Below, in pieces: positions 8,134-15,521 of a stretch of DNA of 54,450 nucleotides. The DNA is from Neobacillus muris (GTDB lineage Bacteria; Bacillota; Bacilli; Bacillales; Cytobacillaceae), in contig NZ_CALPDF010000031.1 in NCBI RefSeq assembly GCF_943193175.1, positions 1-54,450 of the forward strand, in the 5' to 3' direction. Positions within the stretch are counted from its first letter, which is position 1. Each line of letters begins with the position of its first letter. The translations under genes were made by a program, and so were the position numbers. The notes below the pieces were generated by a model. That model worked only from the letters and a program-made list of their open reading frames with translations, searched no databases and was not told the DNA's origin.

Positions 8134-8805
8134 TTGATTAATTCAGCAATAATTCTTGCAGGTGGTCTAAGTCAAAGATATGGAAAAAATAAATTATTGG
8201 AAACCTTTAATGGAAAGACATTAATAGAGTATAATATTGACTTTTGTTATTTTAATAACATTACTGATATCCATATTGTTTATTATGATGAGAAAGTTTA
8301 TGCATATTTAAAAAATAAATTCTCTAAAGAAATAATAATGAAAAATATTACTCTGCATAAACGGCCAGACGAGCCCGTTGGAACAGGAATGTCACTTTTG
8401 ACTCCAATAAATTTAATATCTGATCGATTTATTATTTTGTTTGGAGATAACTTTTATAAAGGTAGAATTGAGGATAATACTGATTCTTATAATGTAGCAA
8501 CCTATAAATATTTTTCTTATGACTCATCAAATTTAAGATTTGCTGCTATTCAGGGTGATAGTATAATTGAAAAGCCTCATTCCGTTTTTGAGGGGAAATA
8601 TTTTGTTGGTTACATGATTCTCAATAGAAAAGATATTTTAAGTATCCCTTATTCTATTTCGGGGAGAGGGGAAGTTGAGATAACAGAAATATTTAATAGA
8701 TGTCCGAGAAAACAATTTAGACCATTGAATATTGATTGGGAAGAAATAACGTATGTGGAAGATTATAATAAAATGCTTAAATTAATTATGATGAATGGGG
8801 ACTAA
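8134..8805 (+). CDS. Sugar- or alcohol-phosphate nucleotidyltransferase
   Basis: A 223-residue protein of the GT-A-like NTP-transferase family. The N-terminal signature AIILAGGLSQRYGKNKLL binds the nucleotide. HKRPDEPVGTGMSLL and the acidic FGDNFYKG (metal site) follow, and EVEITEIFNR sits near the end. The family joins NTP to a sugar- or polyol-phosphate and includes LicC-like phosphocholine cytidylyltransferases and glucose-1-phosphate enzymes; the sequence does not decide which. TTG at 8134 is preferred over GTG at 8119 because GCAGGTG lies 6 nt upstream of it. It follows the HAD-kinase gene and precedes a glycosyltransferase, which suggests a short activation pathway for a wall or capsule decoration. 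Confidence 0.75.
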   Translation: MINSAIILAGGLSQRYGKNKLLETFNGKTLIEYNIDFCYFNNITDIHIVYYDEKVYAYLKNKFSKEIIMKNITLHKRPDEPVGTGMSLLTPINLISDRFIILFGDNFYKGRIEDNTDSYNVATYKYFSYDSSNLRFAAIQGDSIIEKPHSVFEGKYFVGYMILNRKDILSIPYSISGRGEVEITEIFNRCPRKQFRPLNIDWEEITYVEDYNKMLKLIMMNGD

Positions 8806-9015
8806 TTGTTTTTTTGATTAGCTTCTAGGTTCCATTTAGGTCAAGCAGAGGGAAGTTGTTTTTTAGAATTTCATTAGCATGTTGGATTAAAGGGTGTCTT
8901 GGTATACAAAATTACAAATACTAAAATAAATATTGTTTGGATTGTATCCCATGTTTTTCTATTTTTAAAGAATAGTTTTATAAATTTAATAAAAATTAAT
9001 GGAGTGTGGTTTTTT

Positions 9016-9966
9016 ATGCTTCTTTCTCTTTGTATTCCAAATTTTAATGGGGAACAAAATATAGCAAGAGCAATCCAATCATGTAAAAATATCAATTTAG
9101 CAGCATCTGATTTCGAAATATTAGTCATTGACAATTGTTCAAATGACGATTCTGTAAATATAGTACGTTCCTTAAAAAATGAATTCCCTAATTTAAGACT
9201 TGTTATTAACGAGCAAAATATCGGTAGGGTGGAAAATTGGAACCGATGTTTTGAGTTAGCAAAAGGAAAGTATGTTACTTTTCTTTCAACCAATGATGAA
9301 GTTCATCCATATACTAATGTAATGAAATATCTTAACACCCTCGAACAATATCCAGAAGTGTCCTTACTAATGACAGATGTTTATTATAATCACACTGATC
9401 ACCAATGGATTTATCCAAATTACAAAATGGAAGCTATTATTGATGTCAAAAGTTATATTCAAAAAACTTTTTTTGAAAATTTAGAATTTTTTTCGCTAGG
9501 CATTTTAGAACAGTGCTTTTTTAAAGTGGATATCATTCGAAAAAATCATTTAAGATTATCAGATGAGATACCAAGGACGACTGATAGAGTTTTTATTCAC
9601 CAGGTTATAAAACATGGGAATGGATCTTTCATATATATATCTGAATTATTTTGTAAATGGAATCTAGATGGTAGTCGTTTCCATTACAATGCTCATAATA
9701 AAGCACCGGATTTTGACCTATTTTGGGGGAATGAGTTTAAAGCAAATATGAAAATTTTATTGGCAGAAGGATATAACGAAAAAGAGATATTTGAAATATT
9801 TTTGGCTCACCGATACTATTATGAGTTCAGGAAAAATAGTGGCGATCAGGTTCCTGAAACGAGGCAATTAGAACGTTATGAATATTTTCTTAAGAATGAA
9901 ATAGAAAAGCGGGGAATTAATATTTCTTACGAAAATGTAATTCACCGATTAATCCAGAAATTATAA
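9016..9966 (+). CDS. Family 2 glycosyltransferase
   Basis: A 316-residue cytoplasmic GT-A enzyme. It starts MLLSLCIPNFNGEQNIARAI, has the nucleotide-binding IDNCSNDDS and FLSTNDE in the place of the usual DxD motif. Acceptor-side motifs (IPRTTDRVFIHQVIKHG) follow. The longer open frame from 8899 is rejected: ATG at 9016 has GGAGTG 9 nt upstream, and the extension does not look like the family. It would use a nucleotide sugar to extend a surface glycan. It is the last gene of the AT-rich island, about 210 bp from the nucleotidyltransferase, and may be separately expressed. Confidence 0.8.
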   Translation: MLLSLCIPNFNGEQNIARAIQSCKNINLAASDFEILVIDNCSNDDSVNIVRSLKNEFPNLRLVINEQNIGRVENWNRCFELAKGKYVTFLSTNDEVHPYTNVMKYLNTLEQYPEVSLLMTDVYYNHTDHQWIYPNYKMEAIIDVKSYIQKTFFENLEFFSLGILEQCFFKVDIIRKNHLRLSDEIPRTTDRVFIHQVIKHGNGSFIYISELFCKWNLDGSRFHYNAHNKAPDFDLFWGNEFKANMKILLAEGYNEKEIFEIFLAHRYYYEFRKNSGDQVPETRQLERYEYFLKNEIEKRGINISYENVIHRLIQKL

Positions 9967-10085
9967 AGTCTACACGGAGTAAGATGAATGATCTTATACA
10001 AACGATTGTGATATGAAAAACATTTATATACTCTTTTGAAAAGAGAAATAACATCATTTTTGTGTTTTGCGGGGAACCTTACCAT

Positions 10086-10105
10086 AATTAGGGACAGTCC
10101 TTAAT
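10086..10105 (+). terminator. Short hairpin, AATTAGGGAC/GTCCTTAATT
   Basis: A near-perfect inverted repeat followed by TTAA lies between the glycosyltransferase and the GIY-YIG gene. It resembles the GGGACAGTCC-type intergenic hairpins common in Bacillaceae and may be a weak terminator. Confidence 0.4.
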
Positions 10106-10146
10106 TTTAAAAACTATTAGATAATTGAAGGAGAAAGCGAACATAA

Positions 10147-10503
10147 GTGATAAACATAACCATTCCAAAACCAACTGTTACTATTACCAAACAGATTAGT
10201 CCTGAACAGAGTAATATTTATGGATTTACTGATTTTCATCTTATCCCTAGAAATAATGGCGGTATTTTTATGTTTTATAACCATAATCAAGAGCTATTAT
10301 TCGTTGGTAAAGCAAGGAAGTTGCGGCAAAGAATAAAAAAACATTTCGAGGATGCTGTATCACCGATTAAAATGCATAGAGATGAAATCACTAAGATTGC
10401 AGTTTGTGTAATCGAGGACCCTGTCCATAGAGAAATTTACGAAACATATATTATTAATGAACTGAAGTCGAAGTACAATATAGATAAGGTATTTTTTAGA
10501 TGA
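10147..10503 (+). CDS. Small GIY-YIG nuclease family protein
   Basis: The 118-residue protein carries a single GIY-YIG-type domain: GGIFMFYNHNQELLFVGKARKLRQRIKKHF (about 38-67). GIF stands for GIY and LFVG for YIG, followed by the conserved Arg-rich helix. The Glu near the end (REIYETYIINELKSKYN) fits the metal-binding residue. It resembles the UvrC N-terminal nuclease but lacks all other UvrC domains. The start is GTG, with AAGGAGAAA about 13 nt upstream, which is long. Stand-alone members of this size are common in Bacillus and have no known role. Confidence 0.7.
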   Translation: MINITIPKPTVTITKQISPEQSNIYGFTDFHLIPRNNGGIFMFYNHNQELLFVGKARKLRQRIKKHFEDAVSPIKMHRDEITKIAVCVIEDPVHREIYETYIINELKSKYNIDKVFFR

Positions 10504-10512
10504 AATTTTTGT

Positions 10513-10558
10513 ATAAAGGCAATGGGTTGTGCGAATAAGCCAAACCTATTGCCTTTAT
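10513..10558 (+). terminator. Terminator of GIY-YIG gene
   Basis: ATAAAGGCAATGGGTT pairs with AACCTATTGCCTTTAT around a loop of about 14 nt, starting 10 bases after the stop codon. Confidence 0.75.
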
Positions 10559-10587
10559 TAATTGAATCTTAAAGGATGGAACACAAT

Positions 10588-11535
10588 TTGGAAACGAAAC
10601 ACTCAAAACCAATAAAGTATATATATACCTATGCTTGTTATGAAGAGGAACGGAATTTATGTGCTTTGGAAATGCGCTCATTCTTTGGGGAGGATTCACA
10701 ATCGGCCATTTTGGAAAGCCAGATCAAAATTAATCCTAGCCGCAGTCCGTTTATTAAAGGAAGAATGGCGGTCATTTATGAAGGGCAAAGCTTTGAAAAT
10801 CTCCTCCAACAAGCAGCGTCCATACAAGTAACGGGGGAAACATTTAAAGTGGTTTATGTAAAAACGGGCGGATCAGTAGAAGCAGGCTTTGAGAAGCGGC
10901 GGGCTATTGAGAAAGAAATCGGGTTACATATCAATGGTATAGCTGATATATATGAGCCAAAACGCTTATTTGGTGTCATGTATATTAATGGAAGATGGAT
11001 ATTCGGTGACTATGTAAAAAGTGAATCTGTGTGGTTTCGCCATCAACAGAAGCCGCATAGTTACTCCACTGCTCTTAGCACACGTGTCGCAAGAGCTATT
11101 GTGAATATTGCTATTCCAGATCCAAGAGGGATAAAGGCAATTGACCCTTGTTGTGGTATTGGTACCGTACTAGTGGAGGCCTTATCCATGGGAATTGATA
11201 TAGTTGGAAGTGACAGAAACCCTCTTATTCTTGGTGGTGCCAGAGAGAATATCTCCCATTTTGGATATTCCGGAGAAGTGAAATTAGCTGATATAAACAA
11301 TGTCACCAATCAATACGACGTAGCAATTATTGATTTACCCTATAATTTGTGTTCTGTAATATCTCCGGAGGAGCAGCTCAAAATTCTTCAAAGTGCCCGC
11401 AGGATTGCTAAGAAAGTCCTAGTAGTGACTGTTGAACAAATTGATGAAGTTCTGAAAACCGCTGGATTTGGCATTATTGACCGTGCTGTTGTTAAGAAAG
11501 GATCATTTGATCGTGAAGTGATTGTCTGCAGGTAA
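10588..11535 (+). CDS. TRM11-like SAM-dependent RNA methyltransferase
   Basis: The 315-residue protein has an N-terminal THUMP-like region (about 1-150) and a C-terminal Rossmann methyltransferase. The SAM loop is IDPCCGIGTVLVEAL, the acidic strand end is GIDIVGSDRN, and the catalytic motif is IDLPYNL. DxPY is typical of the Trm11/Trm-G10 N2-guanine methyltransferases rather than the NPPY of DNA adenine enzymes. The substrate is therefore probably tRNA, though bacterial members are poorly studied. TTG at 10588 is favoured because AAAGGATGG lies 8 nt before it; the in-frame ATG at 10576 touches the Shine-Dalgarno sequence directly. Confidence 0.75.
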   Translation: METKHSKPIKYIYTYACYEEERNLCALEMRSFFGEDSQSAILESQIKINPSRSPFIKGRMAVIYEGQSFENLLQQAASIQVTGETFKVVYVKTGGSVEAGFEKRRAIEKEIGLHINGIADIYEPKRLFGVMYINGRWIFGDYVKSESVWFRHQQKPHSYSTALSTRVARAIVNIAIPDPRGIKAIDPCCGIGTVLVEALSMGIDIVGSDRNPLILGGARENISHFGYSGEVKLADINNVTNQYDVAIIDLPYNLCSVISPEEQLKILQSARRIAKKVLVVTVEQIDEVLKTAGFGIIDRAVVKKGSFDREVIVCR

Positions 11536-11584
11536 ATCCTTTGATCAAATGTTCCTTTTCATCACAAAATATGCTCTCTAGTAA

Positions 11585-11782
11585 TTAACTGCAAGTTATC
11601 TTCTGTTGCTTCATCTCATTTGCAGATAAAAGGTCCCGCACATCAGCAATCAAATAATCATAAATCGCTAAAAAGTGAGGCATAATAGATCCAAACTGAC
11701 TGGAAGGAATTGGGCGTTTATTGAAGACATTTATCAAGCGATCCAGAAGAGAAATGTCCTCAATAGCCCTTCTTGAGGACAT
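11585..11782 (-). CDS. Hypothetical protein or relic, 65 residues
   Basis: An open frame whose translation looks protein-like (LLDRLINVFNKRPIPSSQFG, then IYDYLIADVRDLLSANEMKQ), but no Shine-Dalgarno sequence precedes the ATG. I do not recognise the family. It lies 54 bp downstream of the ABC permease gene on the same strand. It may be a small helical protein or the tail of a lost gene. Confidence 0.3.
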   Translation of the reverse strand: MSSRRAIEDISLLDRLINVFNKRPIPSSQFGSIMPHFLAIYDYLIADVRDLLSANEMKQQKITCS

Positions 11783-11835
11783 AGGTCTAACGAAATAAAG
11801 GTGAAATGTCTTAAATAGCCCCTTGCTAATTCCAT

Positions 11836-12615
11836 TTAAATTTTCGTGGCTGCAGCGTTCTTTCGCGTGAACAGGATCCCCAGAATAATCGCTAAGACCG
11901 TTAAAATGATGGTTAACAGCAATGTTTTCAAATAATATTCATTATTTGTTTCAGCAATCAACTGAACGCTGTAATCAGCTAGTTTCCACGGTGAAATATG
12001 CCAGTATTGGCCAATCAGGGATTCAATCATGATGGCAACTGGAAGGGCGATAATCGTGCAGGCCGTAGCTAACGCGGTCTTAAACATAGCGCTAAACATA
12101 AGAGCAACCGCTGATGCAAATAAAATCCATACACAATAAGACATGACCATTTCCATAAAGACAATAAATTTTACTGAACCATATAAAATGGATGTATAAT
12201 ACAGGCTGCCTGCGTAGCCTAAAATGGCACTGATCATTCCAAGTGCGCTTGCGGCCGTCCATTTGCTCATAAACAATGCCATAAAGGAAATCGGCCTCAC
12301 ATAGATAAGGGTGGCGGTACCGCTTTGCCGTTCGCGATTAATCATCCCGGCGACCGTAATGACGAGTACAATAAGGCCTAAAGATTGGAATTGTCCAGTG
12401 GAAGCCTTCAGAATATCGATTGGCGCATACTCCGGCAATGTAACGGAGAAACCTTCTGGCAAATTGCCGACAGCATTTAAAATGTCTTCCATATAATAAT
12501 TCGTTAACGGATCGGAAATGCCTAGGAAAATAAATAGCAGCGGCATCCACAAAAATTTAAAACTGCGCCAGCTTTCACGAAATTCCTTTTGAAGCAGTAT
12601 AGTGAAAGTCCTCAT
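11836..12615 (-). CDS. ABC-2 type transporter permease
   Basis: A 259-residue integral membrane protein with about six transmembrane segments. The N-terminus LLQKEFRESWRSFKFLWMPLLF and the central INRERQSGTATLIYVRPIS are typical of ABC-2 (NosY-like) permeases. Its start overlaps the ATPase stop by 4 nt (12612-12615), so it is translationally coupled as the last gene of a four-gene operon. With the ATPase it forms an exporter; the cargo is unknown, and such systems often export peptides or drugs or sense cell-envelope stress. Confidence 0.85.
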   Translation of the reverse strand: MRTFTILLQKEFRESWRSFKFLWMPLLFIFLGISDPLTNYYMEDILNAVGNLPEGFSVTLPEYAPIDILKASTGQFQSLGLIVLVITVAGMINRERQSGTATLIYVRPISFMALFMSKWTAASALGMISAILGYAGSLYYTSILYGSVKFIVFMEMVMSYCVWILFASAVALMFSAMFKTALATACTIIALPVAIMIESLIGQYWHISPWKLADYSVQLIAETNNEYYLKTLLLTIILTVLAIILGILFTRKNAAATKI

Positions 12616-13496
12616 TGTCCCACCACCTTCATAAAAATCTCTTCCAGTGTCATCGTGACTCGTTCCACTTTTTCTATTGAAAATGGCAAACCAATAAGCT
12701 GGGACATTAATTGCTGCATCGTAGGAACGTTCTCGTTTATTTCGATAAAGACATCACAGTCTTCCACGGCGGTTGGCCATGGTGATTGTGAAGCAAAGTG
12801 CAATGCCTCGCCCTTGCTTGAAAATTGAACCTTATAGCGGAATGAGTCAAATTTTGCACGTATATCCTTTAAAGAACCTTGCTCTACCAATCTCCCTTTT
12901 TGTAAAAAGAGCAGCTGGCCGGTCATTTCTTCAGCATCATTTAAAATGTGTGTCGAATAAAGAATGGTTGATTGCTGCTGCAATTGTTTTAATAGAATCA
13001 TCATTTCCCGTCTGCCGACTGGATCAAGCGCGGAAACGGGTTCATCTAACACAAGCAGCTTTGGTTTGTGGACAATGGCTTGAGCTATACCAAGCCGCTG
13101 TTTCATTCCACCTGAAAAGGCGGCGGTTTTTTTAAATTTATCGTTCTTTAATCCAACAAAATCCAGCACGCTTTCGGCTTGTTTTTTGGCATGCCTGCTT
13201 GGTACACCATTTAGCTTTGCCGCCATTTCGGTAAATTCCAAGGCTGTTAACCAAGGATAAAAATGAGGGTATTGGGGCAAAAATCCAATTTCCCTCCGAA
13301 TATCTTGGACATTTTCCATCCTGACGGATCCATTTGTAGGTTTTAACAAACCGGTCAGCATCGATAAAGCAGTTGTTTTTCCGGCGCCATTAGGCCCAAT
13401 TAAGGCAGTGGAAGTACCCGCTTCAAGCGTGAAGGACAAATCTGCTACTGCCTTTTCTGTACCATAAACCTTCGAGAGATGCTCCACGGTTATCAT
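12612..13496 (-). CDS. ABC transporter ATP-binding protein
   Basis: A 294-residue ATPase with Walker A GPNGAGKTT, Q-loop FLPQYPHFYPWLT, signature SGGMKQRLG, Walker B LLVLDEP and the switch His in YSTH. The C-terminal 80 residues form the small extra domain usual in ABC-2 exporters. The open frame extends upstream, but ATG at 13496 (MITVEHLSKVYG) is the family start and overlaps the preceding small gene by 4 nt. It powers the permease encoded next. Confidence 0.9.
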   Translation of the reverse strand: MITVEHLSKVYGTEKAVADLSFTLEAGTSTALIGPNGAGKTTALSMLTGLLKPTNGSVRMENVQDIRREIGFLPQYPHFYPWLTALEFTEMAAKLNGVPSRHAKKQAESVLDFVGLKNDKFKKTAAFSGGMKQRLGIAQAIVHKPKLLVLDEPVSALDPVGRREMMILLKQLQQQSTILYSTHILNDAEEMTGQLLFLQKGRLVEQGSLKDIRAKFDSFRYKVQFSSKGEALHFASQSPWPTAVEDCDVFIEINENVPTMQQLMSQLIGLPFSIEKVERVTMTLEEIFMKVVGQ

Positions 13497-13684
13497 GAGG
13501 TTTTTCTCCCAAAAATGAAGTAAACAATCGGTCCGATGATATTGACGAGTATGATCACAATCGCCCAAACCCATTTTGGGCCGTTTGTTGCATGAATACG
13601 AATTAGATCGATGAGGGCAACAATAAGCAAAATCGCTTGGATAACAAGTAAAGGGGCAATTAAAGCCCAATTGATAGCTGCCAT
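13493..13684 (-). CDS. PLDc_N-type two-helix membrane protein
   Basis: The 63-residue protein has two hydrophobic helices (LIAPLLVIQAILLIVALIDL, then WVWAIVIILVNIIGPIVYFI). The PKWVWAIVIILVNIIGPIVYF block is diagnostic of the phospholipase D N-terminal-type domain, also seen in tiny stand-alone proteins next to ABC transporters. No nuclease part is present. Its start shares a base with the regulator stop (TAATG), and its end overlaps the ATPase start, so it belongs to the operon. It may be an accessory subunit of the transporter. Confidence 0.8.
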   Translation of the reverse strand: MAAINWALIAPLLVIQAILLIVALIDLIRIHATNGPKWVWAIVIILVNIIGPIVYFIFGRKTS

Positions 13685-14805
13685 TATAAAGTCACCTCAA
13701 TTTTTAAATAATCGGCTAAATGACGAATCATCGCTTGATAGCTTGGTTGTTCTTTTAAAGGATCAAATACCGGATTTTGTGCAATCGTATGAACTAGATC
13801 CCGTTTGATCGATTGCTCATCACGAGGGGCTTCGCTGCTTAGCTGGGATGTATTTTCAATCCATTGTGATAATAAATAGAAGTAGGAATTTCCCTTTAGC
13901 TTAATGGGAAACTGAATTTTTTTACAAAGCTTTACATAACTCTGCAGCATCTTTATTGCCTGGTCCCATTGGCCCTTCATCGTATAAACGGTTGCAGCTC
14001 TGTAGTAGAAAATAAGGACAGCATTAAAATGTAGATTTTCTAAATCATATAGACGGATGAGACCTTGAATTTTATCGATCGTTTCATCTATATAATCAGT
14101 ATTCTCCAATTCGAGCATTAAAGCTTCCGTTGCATTTGACAGGAGCTGCATTACATTTTGATAATAGCTGATTTGAATAATTTCTTTTGCTTTTTCTGTA
14201 TGTCCGAGCATGGAATGGGCTGTGGCAATCAGATGGTCTGCACCGAATTGTATTTGAACATCCTTCCCTAGCAGGGACAATACCTTTTCTGGCTTCCCTA
14301 GTTGTAAATAGGCGAGGGCTTCCAGCATCGTTGCTTCATTAGCTAATGCGAAATCCCCGCTTAACGTTTTGACTCGTTCACAAAGCTGCAGGACACGGTC
14401 CAGAATAGATTGGTGGTCAGGAGACTTTGGAAAGTAGTTTATATACAGTTGTGCCATTTTAAGCACAAATGGAAAACAGGAGTAATATTCACTTAATAGA
14501 TCTTCTATTGATTGTTCCACTTCGTCAAATTCTTTTTCAGAAAACTGCTCTGCCAGCTGGGAATATATTCGGGTGATTTGTTCCTTTGTCAATTGAGGCT
14601 GGTAGCCTAATAATTTGTCGATGGAAATGTTAAAGTAGGCTGCCAATTTTGGCAATAACGTAATATCAGGATAGCTTTGGCCCTTTTCCCATTTGGAAAC
14701 GGCTGCCCTCGATACGCCCACATATTCAGCAATTTGTTCTTGGGTGACCTTTAGTTCTTTTCGACAATTCGCAAACATGATTGAAAATTGAAAGTGTTCC
14801 ATCAT
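13684..14805 (-). CDS. XRE-family HTH regulator with TPR-like C-terminus
   Basis: A 373-residue protein. Residues about 10-65 form an XRE helix-turn-helix (VTQEQIAEYVGVSRAAVSKW) followed by LAAYFNISIDKLLGY. The rest consists of helical TPR-like repeats that could bind a peptide or protein ligand. ATG at 14805 is preferred to ATG at 14811 because AGGAG is 6 nt upstream of the former. It is the first gene of the ABC operon and probably regulates it; a perfect palindrome lies 53 bp upstream. Ligand unknown. Confidence 0.85.
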   Translation of the reverse strand: MMEHFQFSIMFANCRKELKVTQEQIAEYVGVSRAAVSKWEKGQSYPDITLLPKLAAYFNISIDKLLGYQPQLTKEQITRIYSQLAEQFSEKEFDEVEQSIEDLLSEYYSCFPFVLKMAQLYINYFPKSPDHQSILDRVLQLCERVKTLSGDFALANEATMLEALAYLQLGKPEKVLSLLGKDVQIQFGADHLIATAHSMLGHTEKAKEIIQISYYQNVMQLLSNATEALMLELENTDYIDETIDKIQGLIRLYDLENLHFNAVLIFYYRAATVYTMKGQWDQAIKMLQSYVKLCKKIQFPIKLKGNSYFYLLSQWIENTSQLSSEAPRDEQSIKRDLVHTIAQNPVFDPLKEQPSYQAMIRHLADYLKIEVTL

Positions 14806-14857
14806 AGTCATCTCCTCTTGCCTTAACTATAATGGAAAAAAAGTTGATTTAGTAGCG

Positions 14858-14872
14858 AATGTAAGTTACATT
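14858..14872 (-). promoter_or_regulatory. Operator candidate for the ABC operon
   Basis: AATGTAAGTTACATT is a perfect 15-bp palindrome with a central G. It sits in the upstream region of the regulator gene, and TATAGT (minus strand, about 14827-14832) is a possible -10 box downstream of it. Autoregulation by the XRE protein is inferred. Confidence 0.45.
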
Positions 14873-14895
14873 TTGGTGCATTTGTCAACCATAAG

Positions 14896-15087
14896 TTGAT
14901 TTTTGCAAAAGATCGCTGGTCCGATACGGTTACAATGGGCGGTTTCGACAAGGAACAATTTGCTAAACGTTTTAATCTTCCAGAAAACGTCTTTCCTATT
15001 ACACTGATTGCCATTGGCAAAGCCCTTGCACCGGCATTTGGCACTTCACGCCTGCAAATTAATTCGTTCATCGCTTTTTATGAGTAA
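14896..15087 (+). pseudogene. Nitroreductase C-terminal relic
   Basis: The 63 codons encode the end of a nitroreductase-family flavoprotein: DTVTMGGFDKEQFAKRFNLP, then PITLIAIGKALAPAFGTSRL, the usual final strand and loop. Family members have about 200 residues, so roughly the first 140 are missing. There is no ribosome binding site. The break lies in the short gap upstream of the XRE regulator gene, so a deletion or rearrangement joined the two. Confidence 0.75.
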
Positions 15088-15125
15088 GCCCTGTATCTGA
15101 TTGGTGAGCCATATATAAAGCAAAC

Positions 15126-15154
15126 AAAGTCAACAGAAATTGTTGGCTTTTTTG
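15126..15154 (+). terminator. Terminator after the nitroreductase relic
   Basis: AAAGTCAAC and GTTGGCTTT form a stem with one G-T pair and a 7-nt loop, followed by TTTTTG. It is probably the original terminator of the broken gene. Confidence 0.7.
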
Positions 15155-15348
15155 TTTGGATCTATGCATCCATAATGGAATAAATGTGGTGAAGAACAAG
15201 GCTTGTATTTTTCATTGCCAGTCCCCCTGAAGAGATTGAGAAATTAATAAGTTCTTACTAATTTTAACAGGCAAGACGACTATTACCTGATAATACCCAT
15301 TCTAATGTATCCAGGTACGTAAAGTAATTCCTGCCTAAAAGCTGTAAG

Positions 15349-15369
15349 ATATTTTATTTTATAAAATAT
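15349..15369 (+). promoter_or_regulatory. AT-rich operator palindrome 1 of GH43 gene
   Basis: ATATTTTAT (15349-15357) and ATAAAATAT (15361-15369) are perfect arms around TTT. It lies 36 bp upstream of the TATAAT at 15405. A related palindrome occurs downstream at 15441. Confidence 0.5.
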
Positions 15370-15401
15370 TCAAAAATGAAATGGCTTTCTTTTTTGGATG
15401 G

Positions 15402-15410
15402 TGATATAAT
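15402..15410 (+). promoter_or_regulatory. Extended -10 promoter of GH43 gene
   Basis: TGATATAAT is a perfect extended -10 element, with TATAAT at 15405-15410. No good -35 is seen. It lies between two related palindromes, which would let one repressor bridge the promoter. Confidence 0.5.
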
Positions 15411-15440
15411 CTAGCTAAATTAATCTAAATAATAAAATGA

Positions 15441-15459
15441 TGTTTTATAATATAAAACA
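15441..15459 (+). promoter_or_regulatory. AT-rich operator palindrome 2 of GH43 gene
   Basis: TGTTTTATAATATAAAACA is a perfect 19-bp palindrome. It shares the TTTTAT/ATAAAA half-site with the element centred 91 bp upstream. IclR- or GntR-type sugar-acid regulators use AT-rich palindromes of this kind, but no regulator gene is in the window. Confidence 0.55.
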
Positions 15460-15521
15460 AAATGTCTGAAAAGGAACATAAAAGAGTGCTTTCTGAATTA
15501 AACGCGGGAGGATCATGGAAG

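Noticed and set aside
8899..9015. N-terminal extension of the glycosyltransferase
   Set aside because: It does not match the family, and a good ribosome binding site precedes ATG at 9016.
15380..15393. cre-like TGAAATGGCTTTCT upstream of GH43 gene
   Set aside because: It lacks the central CG that CcpA sites need.
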